64,000 nt of DNA. Origin: Persephonella sp. IF05-L8 (lineage in GTDB: Bacteria; Aquificota; Aquificia; Aquificales; Hydrogenothermaceae). This document shows positions 8,523 to 17,665 of this stretch, piece after piece (within the stretch, counting starts at the first letter, position 1; each line of letters begins with the position of its first letter). The notes beneath the pieces were generated by a model. That model was given only the letters and a program-made list of their open reading frames with translations. It was not told the origin of the DNA and ran no database searches. A program made the position numbers and the translations under genes. The DNA lies in contig NZ_JNLJ01000001.1 of NCBI RefSeq assembly GCF_000703045.1, positions 1,083,501 through 1,147,500 of the forward strand, read 5' to 3'.

Positions 8523-9082
8523 TTATTATTCTCAAAAAGTTCATCAATCAGTTGGAGAATTTTTCTCTGTCTTTCTTCCCCTTTTGGTAGTTCTTCACGG
8601 ACTTTTTTAATCTGATTGAATATATCTTCTAAATTTTCTGGAAGGTTTTTTTCTATATGCTTTCTCAGTTTTGCTGATAGTCCTGGTAGATTTCCTGAGG
8701 TAGTAATTCCTATAACAATATCTCCCTTTTTCACATAGGCAGGAAAAATAAAATCGCAATAGTCAGGGCTATCAACTGAGTTAACCAGAATATTTTTCCC
8801 TCTTGTATACTCAAAAATCTGTTTTTGCAGGTTTATATCATCAACAGCAACAATAACAATCTTTTGTCCTTCAAGGTCAGAAAATCTGAACTCCCTTTGC
8901 TCGTAAGGGATATTTTTTTCCTGTAAAAGCTTAAAAGTATCAGGATGAAAATCCTTTGCAATAACTTTCATATCAGGCTCAAAGGGAAGAAGTTTTTCTA
9001 TTTTACGCAGGGCAACTATTCCTCCCCCGATGATTAAAACTTTTTTTCCTTTTATGTCAACAAACATAGGAAATAGAGCCAT
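8519..9082 (-). CDS. Precorrin-2 dehydrogenase / sirohydrochlorin ferrochelatase
   Basis: 187-residue homologue of the N-terminal half of CysG and of Met8p. It begins MALFPMFVDIKGKKVLIIGG, with the NAD-binding GGG-I-VALRKIE loop, followed by NSVDSPDYCDFIFPA and GITTSGNLPGLSAKLR, the family hallmarks. It oxidises precorrin-2 to sirohydrochlorin and usually inserts iron to make siroheme. Siroheme is the cofactor of the nirA product encoded 4 kb away. The methyltransferase half of CysG is absent, so uroporphyrinogen methyltransferase must come from another gene. Confidence 0.85.
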   Translation of the reverse strand: MALFPMFVDIKGKKVLIIGGGIVALRKIEKLLPFEPDMKVIAKDFHPDTFKLLQEKNIPYEQREFRFSDLEGQKIVIVAVDDINLQKQIFEYTRGKNILVNSVDSPDYCDFIFPAYVKKGDIVIGITTSGNLPGLSAKLRKHIEKNLPENLEDIFNQIKKVREELPKGEERQRKILQLIDELFENNK

Positions 9083-9084
9083 CT

Positions 9085-10887
9085 TTACTCCGCCTTTAAT
9101 ATACTGAGGAATGCTTCCTGTGGAAGCTCAACTTTACCAAGCTGTTTCATTCTTTTCTTACCTTTTTTCTGTTTCTCAAGGAGTTTTTTCTTTCTGGTTA
9201 CATCACCACCATAACACTTGGCCAGAACATCCTTTCTCAATGGTGCTACTCTTGCAGAAGCTACAACCTTTGAGCCTATAACAGCCTGAATTCTGACCTC
9301 AAATAGCTGTCTTGGGATAACTTCTCTCATTTTATCAACTATATTTCTTCCAACTCTGTAGGCTTTGTCCCTATGAACTATAAATGATAAGGCATCAACA
9401 GGCTCCCCGTTAATCTTAATATCCATTTTTACAAGGTCACCGGGTCTGTAATCCTTAAACTCATAATCAAATGAGGCATATCCCCTTGTGGCTGTTTTTA
9501 GTTTGTCATGGAAATCAAACAATACTTCTGCCATAGGTATATCATATCTAAGGAGGACGGTTTTTTTGTCTATATACTCAAATGATTTCTGGATACCTCT
9601 TTTTTCCTGAACAAGCTGCATTATTGCTCCCACATAATCATTTGGGGTGATAATATTTGCCTCAATGTATGGCTCAAGAATTTTTTCTATTACAGAAGGG
9701 TCAGGCATTTGGGCAGGGTTTCTAACCTCTATCTCTTCACCTTTTTTGGTTATGACTTTATATATAACGTTTGGTGCTGTGGTGATTAGCTCAATATCAT
9801 ATTCCCTTTCAAGTCTTTCCTGAACAATTTCCATATGTAATAGACCTAAAAATCCACATCTAAATCCAAGCCCAAGTGCTGGAGAACTTTCCATTTCATA
9901 GGTTAGAGCCGCATCATTGATTGAGTATTTTTCCAGGGCATCCCTTAAATCCTCAAAAAGTGTTGAGCCGGTAGGGTAGAGCCCTGCGTAAACCATTGGC
10001 TTTGCAGGTCTAAATCCGGGAACAGGTTCAGGTGTAGGGTTTTTAGCATCGGTTATTGTATCTCCTATTCGTATATCCCTTACATCTTTAATTGCAGCTG
10101 CTATATATCCAACATCGCCGGCTTTTAGACTTTCAAGCTGTGTCATATGTGGAGTTTGCGCTCCAACTTCCGTAACTTCAAACTCTTTTCCTGTGGACAT
10201 TAATTTTATTCTGGTGCCTTTTTTTACCTCACCATCAAATATTCTGACAAAAGCAACAGCACCCCTGTATGAGTCGTAATATGAGTCAAAGATAAGGGCT
10301 TTTAGAGGCTTATTTTCTTCTCCTTTAGGAGGTGGAATTTTGTTTACAATTGCCTCCAGAATATCCTCAATACCTATTCCTGCTTTACCTGATGCAAGTA
10401 TTGCTTCATCAGGGTCAAGTCCCAGAACATCTGCAATCTGCTCCTTTATTCTGTCAACGTCTGCAGATGGAAGGTCTATTTTGTTTATAACTGGTATTAT
10501 TTCCAAATCCTGTTCAAGTGCCTGCCAGAATGTTGCTATAGTCTGGGCTTCTATACCCTGTGTGGCATCAATTAGCAGTAATGCTCCTTCGCAGGCTGCA
10601 AGTGAACGGGAAACTTCATATCCAAAATCAACGTGCCCCGGGGTATCAATCAGATGAAGTGTGTATTCCTCTCCATTTTTTGCCTTGTAGTTCAGTCTTA
10701 CTGCCTGAAGCTTTATTGTGATACCCCTTTCCCTTTCTATATCAAGTGTATCAAGAAGCTGGTCTTTTTTTTCCCTTTCCTCAATAGCTCCGGTAAATTC
10801 CATTAATCTATCAGCAAGAGTTGATTTACCATGGTCAACATGGGCTATTATTGAAAAGTTTCTTATATGCTCCATTCTTTTACTCAT
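9085..10887 (-). CDS. lepA: Elongation factor 4 (LepA), back-translocating GTPase
   Basis: 600-residue translational GTPase of normal family length. G1 is [10 protein letters not shown]2 lies in [10 protein letters not shown]3 is DTPGHVDF and G4 is NKIDLP. The LepA-specific C-terminus ([24 protein letters not shown], read here in two parts as [11 protein letters not shown] and [10 protein letters not shown]) is intact. It binds the ribosome in the cytoplasm and helps under ionic or temperature stress. It is followed 2 bp later by the siroheme synthase gene, with a 66 bp gap upstream that may hold a promoter. Confidence 0.97.
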   Translation of the reverse strand: MSKRMEHIRNFSIIAHVDHGKSTLADRLMEFTGAIEEREKKDQLLDTLDIERERGITIKLQAVRLNYKAKNGEEYTLHLIDTPGHVDFGYEVSRSLAACEGALLLIDATQGIEAQTIATFWQALEQDLEIIPVINKIDLPSADVDRIKEQIADVLGLDPDEAILASGKAGIGIEDILEAIVNKIPPPKGEENKPLKALIFDSYYDSYRGAVAFVRIFDGEVKKGTRIKLMSTGKEFEVTEVGAQTPHMTQLESLKAGDVGYIAAAIKDVRDIRIGDTITDAKNPTPEPVPGFRPAKPMVYAGLYPTGSTLFEDLRDALEKYSINDAALTYEMESSPALGLGFRCGFLGLLHMEIVQERLEREYDIELITTAPNVIYKVITKKGEEIEVRNPAQMPDPSVIEKILEPYIEANIITPNDYVGAIMQLVQEKRGIQKSFEYIDKKTVLLRYDIPMAEVLFDFHDKLKTATRGYASFDYEFKDYRPGDLVKMDIKINGEPVDALSFIVHRDKAYRVGRNIVDKMREVIPRQLFEVRIQAVIGSKVVASARVAPLRKDVLAKCYGGDVTRKKKLLEKQKKGKKRMKQLGKVELPQEAFLSILKAE

Positions 10888-10953
10888 TTATTACCTCAAT
10901 CAGAATAAATTTTTAGAGTATAAATTATAATATTTTTCAAAGATTTCTAAAGA

Positions 10954-11436
10954 TTAAAGGCTTTTTGCTTTTTGTAGAGCCTGGTCTAAAAATTTTCTCA
11001 GATTTTCCTCTGTCACTGCACCAAATATAACAACAAGTTTTTTGCCTTTAGGAGTTATTATATAACTGGTTGGTGTTCCTTGAACTGGAAATCTTACAAA
11101 ATTACGTTTATGCCCCGGATAAATTGGGAAATTCGGGTCTGAAAAATCTCCTTTATCGCTGTCTATTACAATTCCTATAAACTGGAATTTGTCTTTGTAT
11201 TTTGGTTCACTTAAAACTTTTTTTATTACTGGCAGTTCTTTCATACAGGATGTGCATGAGTAAGCAAGAAAATTTATAAATATCAATTTGTCCTCTGGAA
11301 GTGGGATAGGTTTTCCATCAGCGGATAGCAAAATACTTTTAAATGCTTCTTTATTATCAGCCTGTTCCTTCTGGCACGAAAAAGTTAAGAAAACCAGAAA
11401 AAATGTTAAAAAAGCTGATAACCCTTTTTTTATCAT
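10954..11436 (-). CDS. TlpA/ResA-like thioredoxin lipoprotein
   Basis: 160-residue protein with a lipoprotein signal peptide ending in LTFSC (lipid-modified C21) and a thioredoxin-fold domain whose active site is C61-T-S-C64. The later cis-proline region is GTPTSYIITPKGK. It is probably anchored in the periplasm and acts as a thiol:disulfide reductase, for example in cytochrome c maturation or envelope redox repair. It overlaps the upstream 125-residue gene by 4 bases. Confidence 0.8.
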   Translation of the reverse strand: MIKKGLSAFLTFFLVFLTFSCQKEQADNKEAFKSILLSADGKPIPLPEDKLIFINFLAYSCTSCMKELPVIKKVLSEPKYKDKFQFIGIVIDSDKGDFSDPNFPIYPGHKRNFVRFPVQGTPTSYIITPKGKKLVVIFGAVTEENLRKFLDQALQKAKSL

Positions 11437-11810
11437 ACCTTTTCCTGAACCCTTAATACTTTACCAAATAATTCCAGAGCCTCAACGACCTCTTTAGGCA
11501 CTCTGGTAGTTCTTTCATCTTTACCATCCCTTAGGACGACTTTGTCCTCTTCTTCACCTAAGTATTTAAACAACCCCCACTGACCTTTTTCTCTAAACAA
11601 AACTATATCTTCTTTTGAAGGCATTAGTGGTGGGATTTTGCCTATTAAAACCCAGAGATTTCTTATTTTTACCCAGAAAACATTTTCTTTAAAATCTTCT
11701 ATTTCCTCAACAAGCATTAAAGGAGTTTCCACATCCTCAAGCTTATCCATTGTGTTTTCATCTATCAGCTCGTAAGCTTTAAGGAAAACCGTTGGAATTT
11801 TTCTTTCCAT
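11433..11810 (-). CDS. Hypothetical protein
   Basis: 125-residue cytoplasmic protein with no recognised family. The sequence alternates hydrophobic and charged residues (NVFWVKIRNLWVLIGKIPPLMP), suggesting a small beta-rich fold, and ends in a helical segment. No signal peptide or metal motif is seen. It abuts the 86-residue gene upstream with no gap and overlaps the TlpA-like gene downstream, so it belongs to the thioredoxin-lolA-lepA cluster. Confidence 0.5.
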   Translation of the reverse strand: MERKIPTVFLKAYELIDENTMDKLEDVETPLMLVEEIEDFKENVFWVKIRNLWVLIGKIPPLMPSKEDIVLFREKGQWGLFKYLGEEEDKVVLRDGKDERTTRVPKEVVEALELFGKVLRVQEKV

Positions 11811-12071
11811 TTACTCCTCGCAGGTTTGTGCTTTTCTGAGAGGTATAAGAGCGTTTCTGGTCTGTTCTTTAAGTATATTTATTGACTGGGCTGTCATAAA
11901 AAATGCATGCTCAAGATTTATCAAAGCCGCTTCCAAATCTTTATCTTTTGTGTTAAATCTCAGTTCCCTAAACTGTCTATGTAATTCATCAAGATTTGTT
12001 CCCAATTCATAAGCCAGTGTAAAAGCTTTCATAATAAGCTCGTCCATCTTTTGTCTTTCTTCTTTTGTCAT
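11811..12071 (-). CDS. Small helical hypothetical protein
   Basis: 86-residue protein, predicted almost wholly helical and charged (EERQKMDELIMKAFTLAYEL ... LEAALINLEHAFF). It resembles a small four-helix or dimerising scaffold protein, with no enzyme motif. The single cysteine is close to the C-terminus. A GGAGG-like site precedes the ATG, and the gene is followed directly by the 125-residue gene. The function is unknown. Confidence 0.5.
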   Translation of the reverse strand: MTKEERQKMDELIMKAFTLAYELGTNLDELHRQFRELRFNTKDKDLEAALINLEHAFFMTAQSINILKEQTRNALIPLRKAQTCEE

Positions 12072-12080
12072 TTTCGCCTC

Positions 12081-12368
12081 CTATTTTTTACTTCCGCATA
12101 CATAACAGACGCCTGTTTCTGTTTTTGCCCAGTGTCTTGTTCCGGCGGGTAAATCCAGTCTATCTCCTTCATTTAAGACTATTTCGCCGTCCTCTGTTCC
12201 CATTATAATAGAACCTTTATAAACCCATCTTACCTCTTGATAAGGATGGGTATGCCAGTCATAGAAAGAACCGGCTTCATCACACCATGTAAAAATGTTC
12301 GTATATCCTTCTTTTTCAAGCTGCTGTTTAATAAGCTCTGGGTCTGTGATACCTGTTTTCTGTATCAT
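12081..12368 (-). CDS. Cupin-domain protein
   Basis: 95-residue single cupin domain. Motif 1 is WHTHPYQEVRWVYKG, with two histidines and a glutamate as metal ligands. Motif 2 is LNEGDRLDLPAGTRHWA. I place the start at the ATG of 12366-12368, which overlaps the stop of the preceding gene (ATGA) and follows AGGAAAAAA. An in-frame upstream start would add seven residues. Small cupins of this type bind metal and serve as isomerases, dioxygenases or sensors, and the substrate cannot be read from the sequence. A CYVCG pair near the C-terminus is unusual and might bind metal or form a disulfide. Confidence 0.75.
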   Translation of the reverse strand: MIQKTGITDPELIKQQLEKEGYTNIFTWCDEAGSFYDWHTHPYQEVRWVYKGSIIMGTEDGEIVLNEGDRLDLPAGTRHWAKTETGVCYVCGSKK

Positions 12369-12811
12369 TTTTTTCCTATTAAACTCCATGTTTCATGGTC
12401 TATATTATGGAGAATATACTCTGGGGCTTCTATTTCTATTACATATTTACCATCTATCACCACCGGTTCCCCATTTTCGTCTGTTCTGAATTTAAGCTCT
12501 GCAGCTTTATGTCCTTTTTTGAAAAATTCTATTTTATTACCATAATTTTTGATTTCTGTTATTCCATGCATATTCATCTGACGGACTATTACATCATCAA
12601 TAAATTTTTTATCTGATATAGAGAAAATTCTCTGGCCTGGGCGTTCGTGGAACTGTTTATCGTTAAGCCAGACCAGAAAGGCAAATATTATTATGGACAG
12701 GTCAATAATTCCAAGGGAAACGGCATATTTTTTATCCAGAACAAAAAATGAAATAACTGTCAAAATGGTAAAAGCCACGATAAATCCAAGAATAATTTTT
12801 CCCATATTCAT
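12365..12811 (-). CDS. Two-helix membrane protein of unknown function
   Basis: 148-residue protein with two N-terminal membrane helices (IILGFIVAFTILTVISFFVL and SLGIIDLSIIIFAFLVWL) and a soluble C-terminal domain of about 85 residues. The C-terminal part has alternating beta-type patterns and ends WSLIGKK. No enzyme motif is visible. It lies 10 bp after lolA and overlaps the cupin gene, so it is co-transcribed with an envelope gene. Confidence 0.55.
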   Translation of the reverse strand: MNMGKIILGFIVAFTILTVISFFVLDKKYAVSLGIIDLSIIIFAFLVWLNDKQFHERPGQRIFSISDKKFIDDVIVRQMNMHGITEIKNYGNKIEFFKKGHKAAELKFRTDENGEPVVIDGKYVIEIEAPEYILHNIDHETWSLIGKK

Positions 12812-12821
12812 TATAAAAGCC

Positions 12822-13424
12822 TCAATACTCCATCCATTCTGTATCTTCAGGTATTTTAATATAAAGGTTTAGGGGATTTTTACTATATTCAAAATCATAA
12901 AATTCAATAGCAATTTTGTTTCCCTCTTTGTCCCAGATGGTCATTTTTTTAATATTAAGTTCATCTGATATCAGCATTGTGAACTTTTTTATATCTTTCT
13001 GGTCTTTGGGGACTAATACAAGTAGTGTATCTGTGCCTTTTTTCTCATTTTTTTCCAGTTTGAAAAGGGATTTGAGGCTTTTTCCTGAGGCTATTGTTTT
13101 GAATATTTTCAGCATTATAAACTGGTCAGAAAGCTTTGTTTTAACTGCCTGTTTTTCCTCTGGAGAATAAACGATTAGTTCATTGCCTTTGAGGAAATAT
13201 ATCTGTTTAACAGGCTTTGAATACTCCAGTTTCACCGTGTCCGGTTTTGATATAAATAGCTTTCCTTCATACTCATCAGGCTGGTCTAAGCCTTCCATAA
13301 AGGTCTGCTGTTTGAACTGTGCTGTTATTGAGCTTATCTGTGATAGCTTTTTCTCTAATTTGTCTAAAATATCAGCATAAGAAAAAGAAAAAACAAACAG
13401 GGAAAGGAAGATAAACTTTTTCAT
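12822..13424 (-). CDS. lolA: Outer-membrane lipoprotein carrier protein LolA
   Basis: 200-residue periplasmic protein with a cleavable signal peptide (MKKFIFLSLFVFSFSYA) and the LolA pattern: ITAQFKQQTF, then GKLFISKPDTVKLEYSKP, then KQIYFLKGNELIVYSPEEKQ. It shuttles lipoproteins from the LolCDE complex to the outer membrane. Its presence supports a diderm cell envelope. It follows the thioredoxin-TPR gene by 10 bp. Confidence 0.85.
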   Translation of the reverse strand: MKKFIFLSLFVFSFSYADILDKLEKKLSQISSITAQFKQQTFMEGLDQPDEYEGKLFISKPDTVKLEYSKPVKQIYFLKGNELIVYSPEEKQAVKTKLSDQFIMLKIFKTIASGKSLKSLFKLEKNEKKGTDTLLVLVPKDQKDIKKFTMLISDELNIKKMTIWDKEGNKIAIEFYDFEYSKNPLNLYIKIPEDTEWMEY

Positions 13425-13434
13425 AAATTCCCCC

Positions 13435-14253
13435 TTAATACAGCCACATGGCCAGTTTTTTTCTATATTCCTTGGTTAATGGATTGCCTTCTCCAAGGAT
13501 ATTAAATATTGCTACCATTGCTTTTCTGCCTGCTTCATCTTTGTATTTTTTGTCCAGCTGGACAACTTTCAGGAATTTTTCCAGTGCATCTTTATATTGC
13601 TCCTGCAGTGCAAGGCAGGCTCCTTCTTTTAGGAGCTTATCAAGCTCATTTTCAGGTTGTAGTTCTTCACACCATTTTTTGAATGTGATTAATTCTTTTA
13701 ATGCTTGTGCTTTTGTAAAGTATTCCTTGTGGTATTCCTTAATAGAGTTCAATAATTCCTCTGCTCTGTCTAATCTACCTTCTTTTATGTAAAACTGGGC
13801 AGCTTCAAGGGCTATTTTTTTGTTTTCTGGATATTCTTTAAGAAGTTTTTCGTAAATTTCTTCTGCTTTTGTTAAATTTCCTGCCATAAACTCCATTTTT
13901 GCTTCATCAAGGAGTTTATCAGCCTCAGATTTTATATATTTTGATAAGACTTCCCTCAGTTTTGGTTCAGGTAAAGCTCCAACAAATCTATCAACCTCTT
14001 TTCCATTTATAAATATACGAACATCTGGTATTCCGCTAACTCCAAACTCCTGTGCTATGTGTGGATTTTCATCTGTGTTTATTTTTGCCAGAACAAAGCC
14101 GTATTCACCTGCAAGTTTTTCCAGTAGAGGCTTTAGCACTCTACAGGGTCCACACCATGGAGCCCAGAAATCTATAACAACAGGCCTTTCATAAGATTTC
14201 TCTACAACTACTTCCTCAAAGTTATCATCTGTCACATCATATATTAGAGCCAT
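13435..14253 (-). CDS. Thioredoxin-TPR protein (CnoX/YbbN-like)
   Basis: 272-residue protein. Residues 1-110 are a thioredoxin domain with WAPWCGPC (C34, C37) and the cis-proline loop GVSGIPDVRIF. Residues about 115-270 are tetratricopeptide-like helices (AKMEFMAGNLTKAEEIYEKL, AAQFYIKEGRLDRAEELL). This is the CnoX/YbbN architecture, a redox-linked co-chaperone that passes clients to GroEL or DnaK. The intact CGPC suggests redox activity as well. It is the first gene of the long leftward cluster, and the 80 bp upstream probably carries its promoter. Confidence 0.85.
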   Translation of the reverse strand: MALIYDVTDDNFEEVVVEKSYERPVVIDFWAPWCGPCRVLKPLLEKLAGEYGFVLAKINTDENPHIAQEFGVSGIPDVRIFINGKEVDRFVGALPEPKLREVLSKYIKSEADKLLDEAKMEFMAGNLTKAEEIYEKLLKEYPENKKIALEAAQFYIKEGRLDRAEELLNSIKEYHKEYFTKAQALKELITFKKWCEELQPENELDKLLKEGACLALQEQYKDALEKFLKVVQLDKKYKDEAGRKAMVAIFNILGEGNPLTKEYRKKLAMWLY

Positions 14254-14334
14254 CTTAACCTCCTTATGTATTTATTACTATATATTTATAATATGAATTT
14301 TTAGTGATATTTTCAAATAAAATCTTAGCCTGTG

Positions 14335-15285
14335 TCACTCAGATTTTACCGTAGTTTTCACTTTTTCCTTTAGTTTACATACGCTACATATTTCGGAAAA
14401 TGATGGTTCTCCACATATTTTGCATTTTTGGAGCTCCTGTTTTTGCCTTTCTTCATGTTCTTTTAGTATCGGATACATTTTTTTTAGAAAATTTGTATAA
14501 AACTGGAGTTTTGTTCCTGGGTGTTTTTCTTCAAGCTGGGAAAATAGTTCTTTGTATTCTATAGATGAGGCTCCTTCTGAGAATGGGCATTCATATTCTA
14601 TATACTCAATATTGTTGAAAAATGCATAAAGGGCTGCCTCTTTCTCTGTGATTTTGCACAGGGGTTTTACTTTTCTGATAAATCCGTTTTCTTCTTTTAA
14701 AACAGGATACTGCCTTTTTAGATAATCAATATCCCAGTGAAGTGTATTTCCAAATAAAACTGCCACTTCATCATCAAGATTGTGTCCTGTGGCTATTATG
14801 TTGTATCCAAGCTCTTTTGCATATTTATTCATGTAATACCTTTTTACCGTGCCGCATGCTGAACAGGCAGGCCTGTTTGTAATCTGGTCTATTTGTGGGA
14901 TTGGGGCAATTTCTTCTTTGAGGGATACTATATGTAGAGGTCTTTCAATTCTTTCTGCAAACTGGAGTGCCAGTCTTTTGCTGTCCTGTGAATACTCATC
15001 AATTCCAAGGTCTATATAAAAGCCATCTGCTTCATATCCCAGTTTTACCAGTGCATTCCACAGGGCAAGGCTGTCTTTTCCACCTGAAACAGCGACAAGA
15101 ATTTTGTCCTTAGGGGAAAACATACGAAACTCTTTTACAGTTTTTGCCACTCTTTTTTCAAACCACTCTATATAATGCTTTTTACATAGGGCAAGCCTGT
15201 GGTGTGGCAGGAAAACTACAGCCTTTTCTTTTTCTCCTTTTGCCTTACAAACTGTGCATCTACTTCCTTTTTTTAATTTTGCCAT
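14335..15285 (-). CDS. ttuA: tRNA 2-thiolation enzyme TtuA
   Basis: 316-residue PP-loop ATPase of the TtuA/NcsA (TIGR00269) family. An N-terminal zinc finger (CTVC ... CKKHY) precedes the PP-loop VSGGKDSLAL. CSAC near residues 140-143 and the cysteine of PLCKITEKE near 220 match the three-cysteine [4Fe-4S] site. A second zinc finger (CKIC ... CSVC) is at the C-terminus. It thiolates U54 of tRNA to 2-thioribothymidine, which stabilises tRNA at high temperature. The sulfur carrier TtuB is encoded just upstream. Confidence 0.88.
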   Translation of the reverse strand: MAKLKKGSRCTVCKAKGEKEKAVVFLPHHRLALCKKHYIEWFEKRVAKTVKEFRMFSPKDKILVAVSGGKDSLALWNALVKLGYEADGFYIDLGIDEYSQDSKRLALQFAERIERPLHIVSLKEEIAPIPQIDQITNRPACSACGTVKRYYMNKYAKELGYNIIATGHNLDDEVAVLFGNTLHWDIDYLKRQYPVLKEENGFIRKVKPLCKITEKEAALYAFFNNIEYIEYECPFSEGASSIEYKELFSQLEEKHPGTKLQFYTNFLKKMYPILKEHEERQKQELQKCKICGEPSFSEICSVCKLKEKVKTTVKSE

Positions 15286-15359
15286 TTTATCTCCTGATGG
15301 GATTTTTGATGCTGGATAATAATTATATCTTTATGGTGATTTTTCAATAGAAAATATGA

Positions 15360-15563
15360 TTATCCTCCGGATATAGCATTAACCACTTTTATTTCATCTT
15401 CAGGGGTTATGATTTCATCCTCACTTGCAAGTTCTCCGTTTTTTGCAACAAATGCATGTTCAGGGGATAGACCCAATGCTTTAAGAATATCTATAGCTTT
15501 AACAGGCTCGTTATTAAATTTTAGTATTTGCTCTTTTCCTCTATATTTAACTTTTATCTCCAT
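15360..15563 (-). CDS. ttuB: Ubiquitin-like sulfur carrier protein TtuB
   Basis: 67-residue beta-grasp protein (MoaD/ThiS family) ending in the diglycine SGG needed for C-terminal adenylation and thiocarboxylation. The pairing with ttuA 74 bp downstream makes TtuB more likely than MoaD or ThiS. An activating E1-like enzyme is not encoded in the window. A GGAGGAT site precedes the ATG. The downstream gap has no obvious terminator, so ttuB and ttuA may share a transcript. Confidence 0.82.
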   Translation of the reverse strand: MEIKVKYRGKEQILKFNNEPVKAIDILKALGLSPEHAFVAKNGELASEDEIITPEDEIKVVNAISGG

Positions 15564-15676
15564 TTTATCCTCCTCTAAGTTATTAATAATACTTGTAAAT
15601 ATACTTTAATCTTTTTATATTAGTAATACCAATTAATAGTTAATAGGAAAAGGGATGCAACTTTTAAATTTTTAAA

Positions 15677-17650
15677 ATGATACCAGAAACTAAAAAAATA
15701 AAAGTTTTATATATTGAAGATGACCAGAGGGTTAGGGAAACAACTCTTCTCCTCCTGAAAGAGTTCTTCAACAAAATCCTGACGGCGTCCAACGGTGATG
15801 AAGGGCTAAAAATCTATCATAAGGAAAAGATAGATTTAATCATTACAGATATTAATATGCCAGTTATGTCTGGTCTTGAGATGGTAAGTAAGATAAGAGA
15901 AAAAGATAAAGATATTCCTATAATAGTTCTTACAGCCCATTCAGAAACGGATTATTTAATACAGAGCATAAAACTGGGAGTTGATGGATATATACTCAAG
16001 CCTATAGACCTGAACCAGTTTCTTGAGGTGATAAAAAAGGTTTTAGAAAAGATAACCCTAAAAAAAGAACTGGAAAAGAATATTTATTTATTAAAACAAT
16101 ACCAGAAAGCTGTTGATGAGTTATTTATTGTTTCCAAAACAAACTCAAAAGGAATAATCACCTATGTAAACAAAAAATTCTGTGATATATCAAAATACTC
16201 AGAGGAAGAACTTATAGGAAAGCCACATAATATAGTTAGACATCCAGATGTGCCTAAACAATTTTTTGATGATTTATGGAAAACCATAAAAAAAGAGAAA
16301 AGAAAATGGAAAGGAATAGTCAAAAATAAAGCAAAAGATGGTTCTACTTATTATGTGGATACCATAATAACACCTATTTTGGATAAGGAAGGAAATGTAG
16401 TTGAGTTTTTATCTATACGGAAGGATGTTTCCAACATTATAAATCCAAGGAAAAAATTGGAAAATATGTTTATTACTTCGGAAAATTTTCTTGTTGCTAT
16501 TATTAATGTAGATAATTTCAAATATATTGAAAGTCTTCTGGATTTTAAATCTTTACAGGAAGTTGAAGAAAAAATCATAAAAATTATCATACAGAACATC
16601 CCTGAAGAATGTAATTTTAATGAGGTCATAAATGTAGGAGATGGGGAGTTTGTTCTCGCAAAGGAGGTAAGCCAGATAACAGATAAACTTATAGAAAAAA
16701 CAATTAGAAACTTAAAAAGAATTCAGAAAATTCTCCAGCAGATAAGCCGAGAGTTTATAGATTATGAAATAGAGGTAAGTATTAGTATAGCTTATGGTAA
16801 AAATGCTTATAAAATTGCCAAGTATGGTCTATCTAAGATAAGCGAAATTAATACAGATTTCATAATAGCAAATGAGCTGGAAGAAAAAATTAAAACAGAG
16901 GCAAAAAGAAATCTAAAAACCTTAAGTTTAATAAAATATGCAGTTGAGAATGAAGGAATTCTTCTTTACCTGCAACCTATTATTGATAACCATACAGGGA
17001 ATATTTCAAAATATGAAGCCCTTGTAAGAATAAAAGATAAAGATGGGAATATTCTGTCTCCATTTTCATTTTTAGATATAGCCAAGAAAACCAAATATTA
17101 TCCAGAGTTTACTTTTTCAGTAATGAGGCAGACTTTTAATATTTTAGAAATTATTGATACCCAGATTAGTATAAATCTATCTGTAATAGATATAGAAAAA
17201 GAGCATATCCGTAACGAAATCCTTAAACTTATTGAAGAAAATAGGAACAAAGCAGATAAAATAACCTTTGAGTTATTAGAGGAAGATGTAAAAGATTTTT
17301 CTGTGATTGAAGATTTTATAAAAATAATTAAATCTTTTGGAATTCAGATAGCTATAGATGACTTTGGTAGTGGCTATTCTAATTTTGAGAGATTATTAGA
17401 TTATCAACCTGATATTCTTAAAATAGATGGTAGCCTCGTAAAAAATATTGAAAATGATAAATTTTCCAGAAACCTGGTGGAAACAATAGTTTCCTTTGCT
17501 AAAAAACAAAACTTACAAACTATCGCAGAGTTTGTGGAAAATGATAATATTTATAGAATTCTAAAAGATATAGGTGTGGACTATTCTCAGGGATATTATT
17601 TTGGAAAGCCAGAACCTTATGAGGATATAGTCTATAGATTTATTACTTAA
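15677..17650 (+). CDS. Response regulator with PAS, degenerate GGDEF and EAL domains
   Basis: 657-residue signalling protein. Residues 1-130 are a receiver (IEDDQRVRE, phospho-acceptor D in LIITDINMP, K in YILKP). Residues about 145-255 are a PAS domain (GKPHNIVRHPDVPKQFFDDL, the energy-taxis type). Then comes a degenerate GGDEF domain (the active-site loop reads VGDGEF) and a C-terminal EAL domain with EALVRI, IDDFGSGYSNFERL and IAEFVEN. The EAL motifs look catalytic, so it probably hydrolyses c-di-GMP while the GGDEF part may only bind nucleotide. No Shine-Dalgarno is evident. The histidine kinase gene follows after 15 bp. Confidence 0.85.
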   Translation: MIPETKKIKVLYIEDDQRVRETTLLLLKEFFNKILTASNGDEGLKIYHKEKIDLIITDINMPVMSGLEMVSKIREKDKDIPIIVLTAHSETDYLIQSIKLGVDGYILKPIDLNQFLEVIKKVLEKITLKKELEKNIYLLKQYQKAVDELFIVSKTNSKGIITYVNKKFCDISKYSEEELIGKPHNIVRHPDVPKQFFDDLWKTIKKEKRKWKGIVKNKAKDGSTYYVDTIITPILDKEGNVVEFLSIRKDVSNIINPRKKLENMFITSENFLVAIINVDNFKYIESLLDFKSLQEVEEKIIKIIIQNIPEECNFNEVINVGDGEFVLAKEVSQITDKLIEKTIRNLKRIQKILQQISREFIDYEIEVSISIAYGKNAYKIAKYGLSKISEINTDFIIANELEEKIKTEAKRNLKTLSLIKYAVENEGILLYLQPIIDNHTGNISKYEALVRIKDKDGNILSPFSFLDIAKKTKYYPEFTFSVMRQTFNILEIIDTQISINLSVIDIEKEHIRNEILKLIEENRNKADKITFELLEEDVKDFSVIEDFIKIIKSFGIQIAIDDFGSGYSNFERLLDYQPDILKIDGSLVKNIENDKFSRNLVETIVSFAKKQNLQTIAEFVENDNIYRILKDIGVDYSQGYYFGKPEPYEDIVYRFIT

Positions 17651-17665
17651 AATCGGGAGAGGAGA

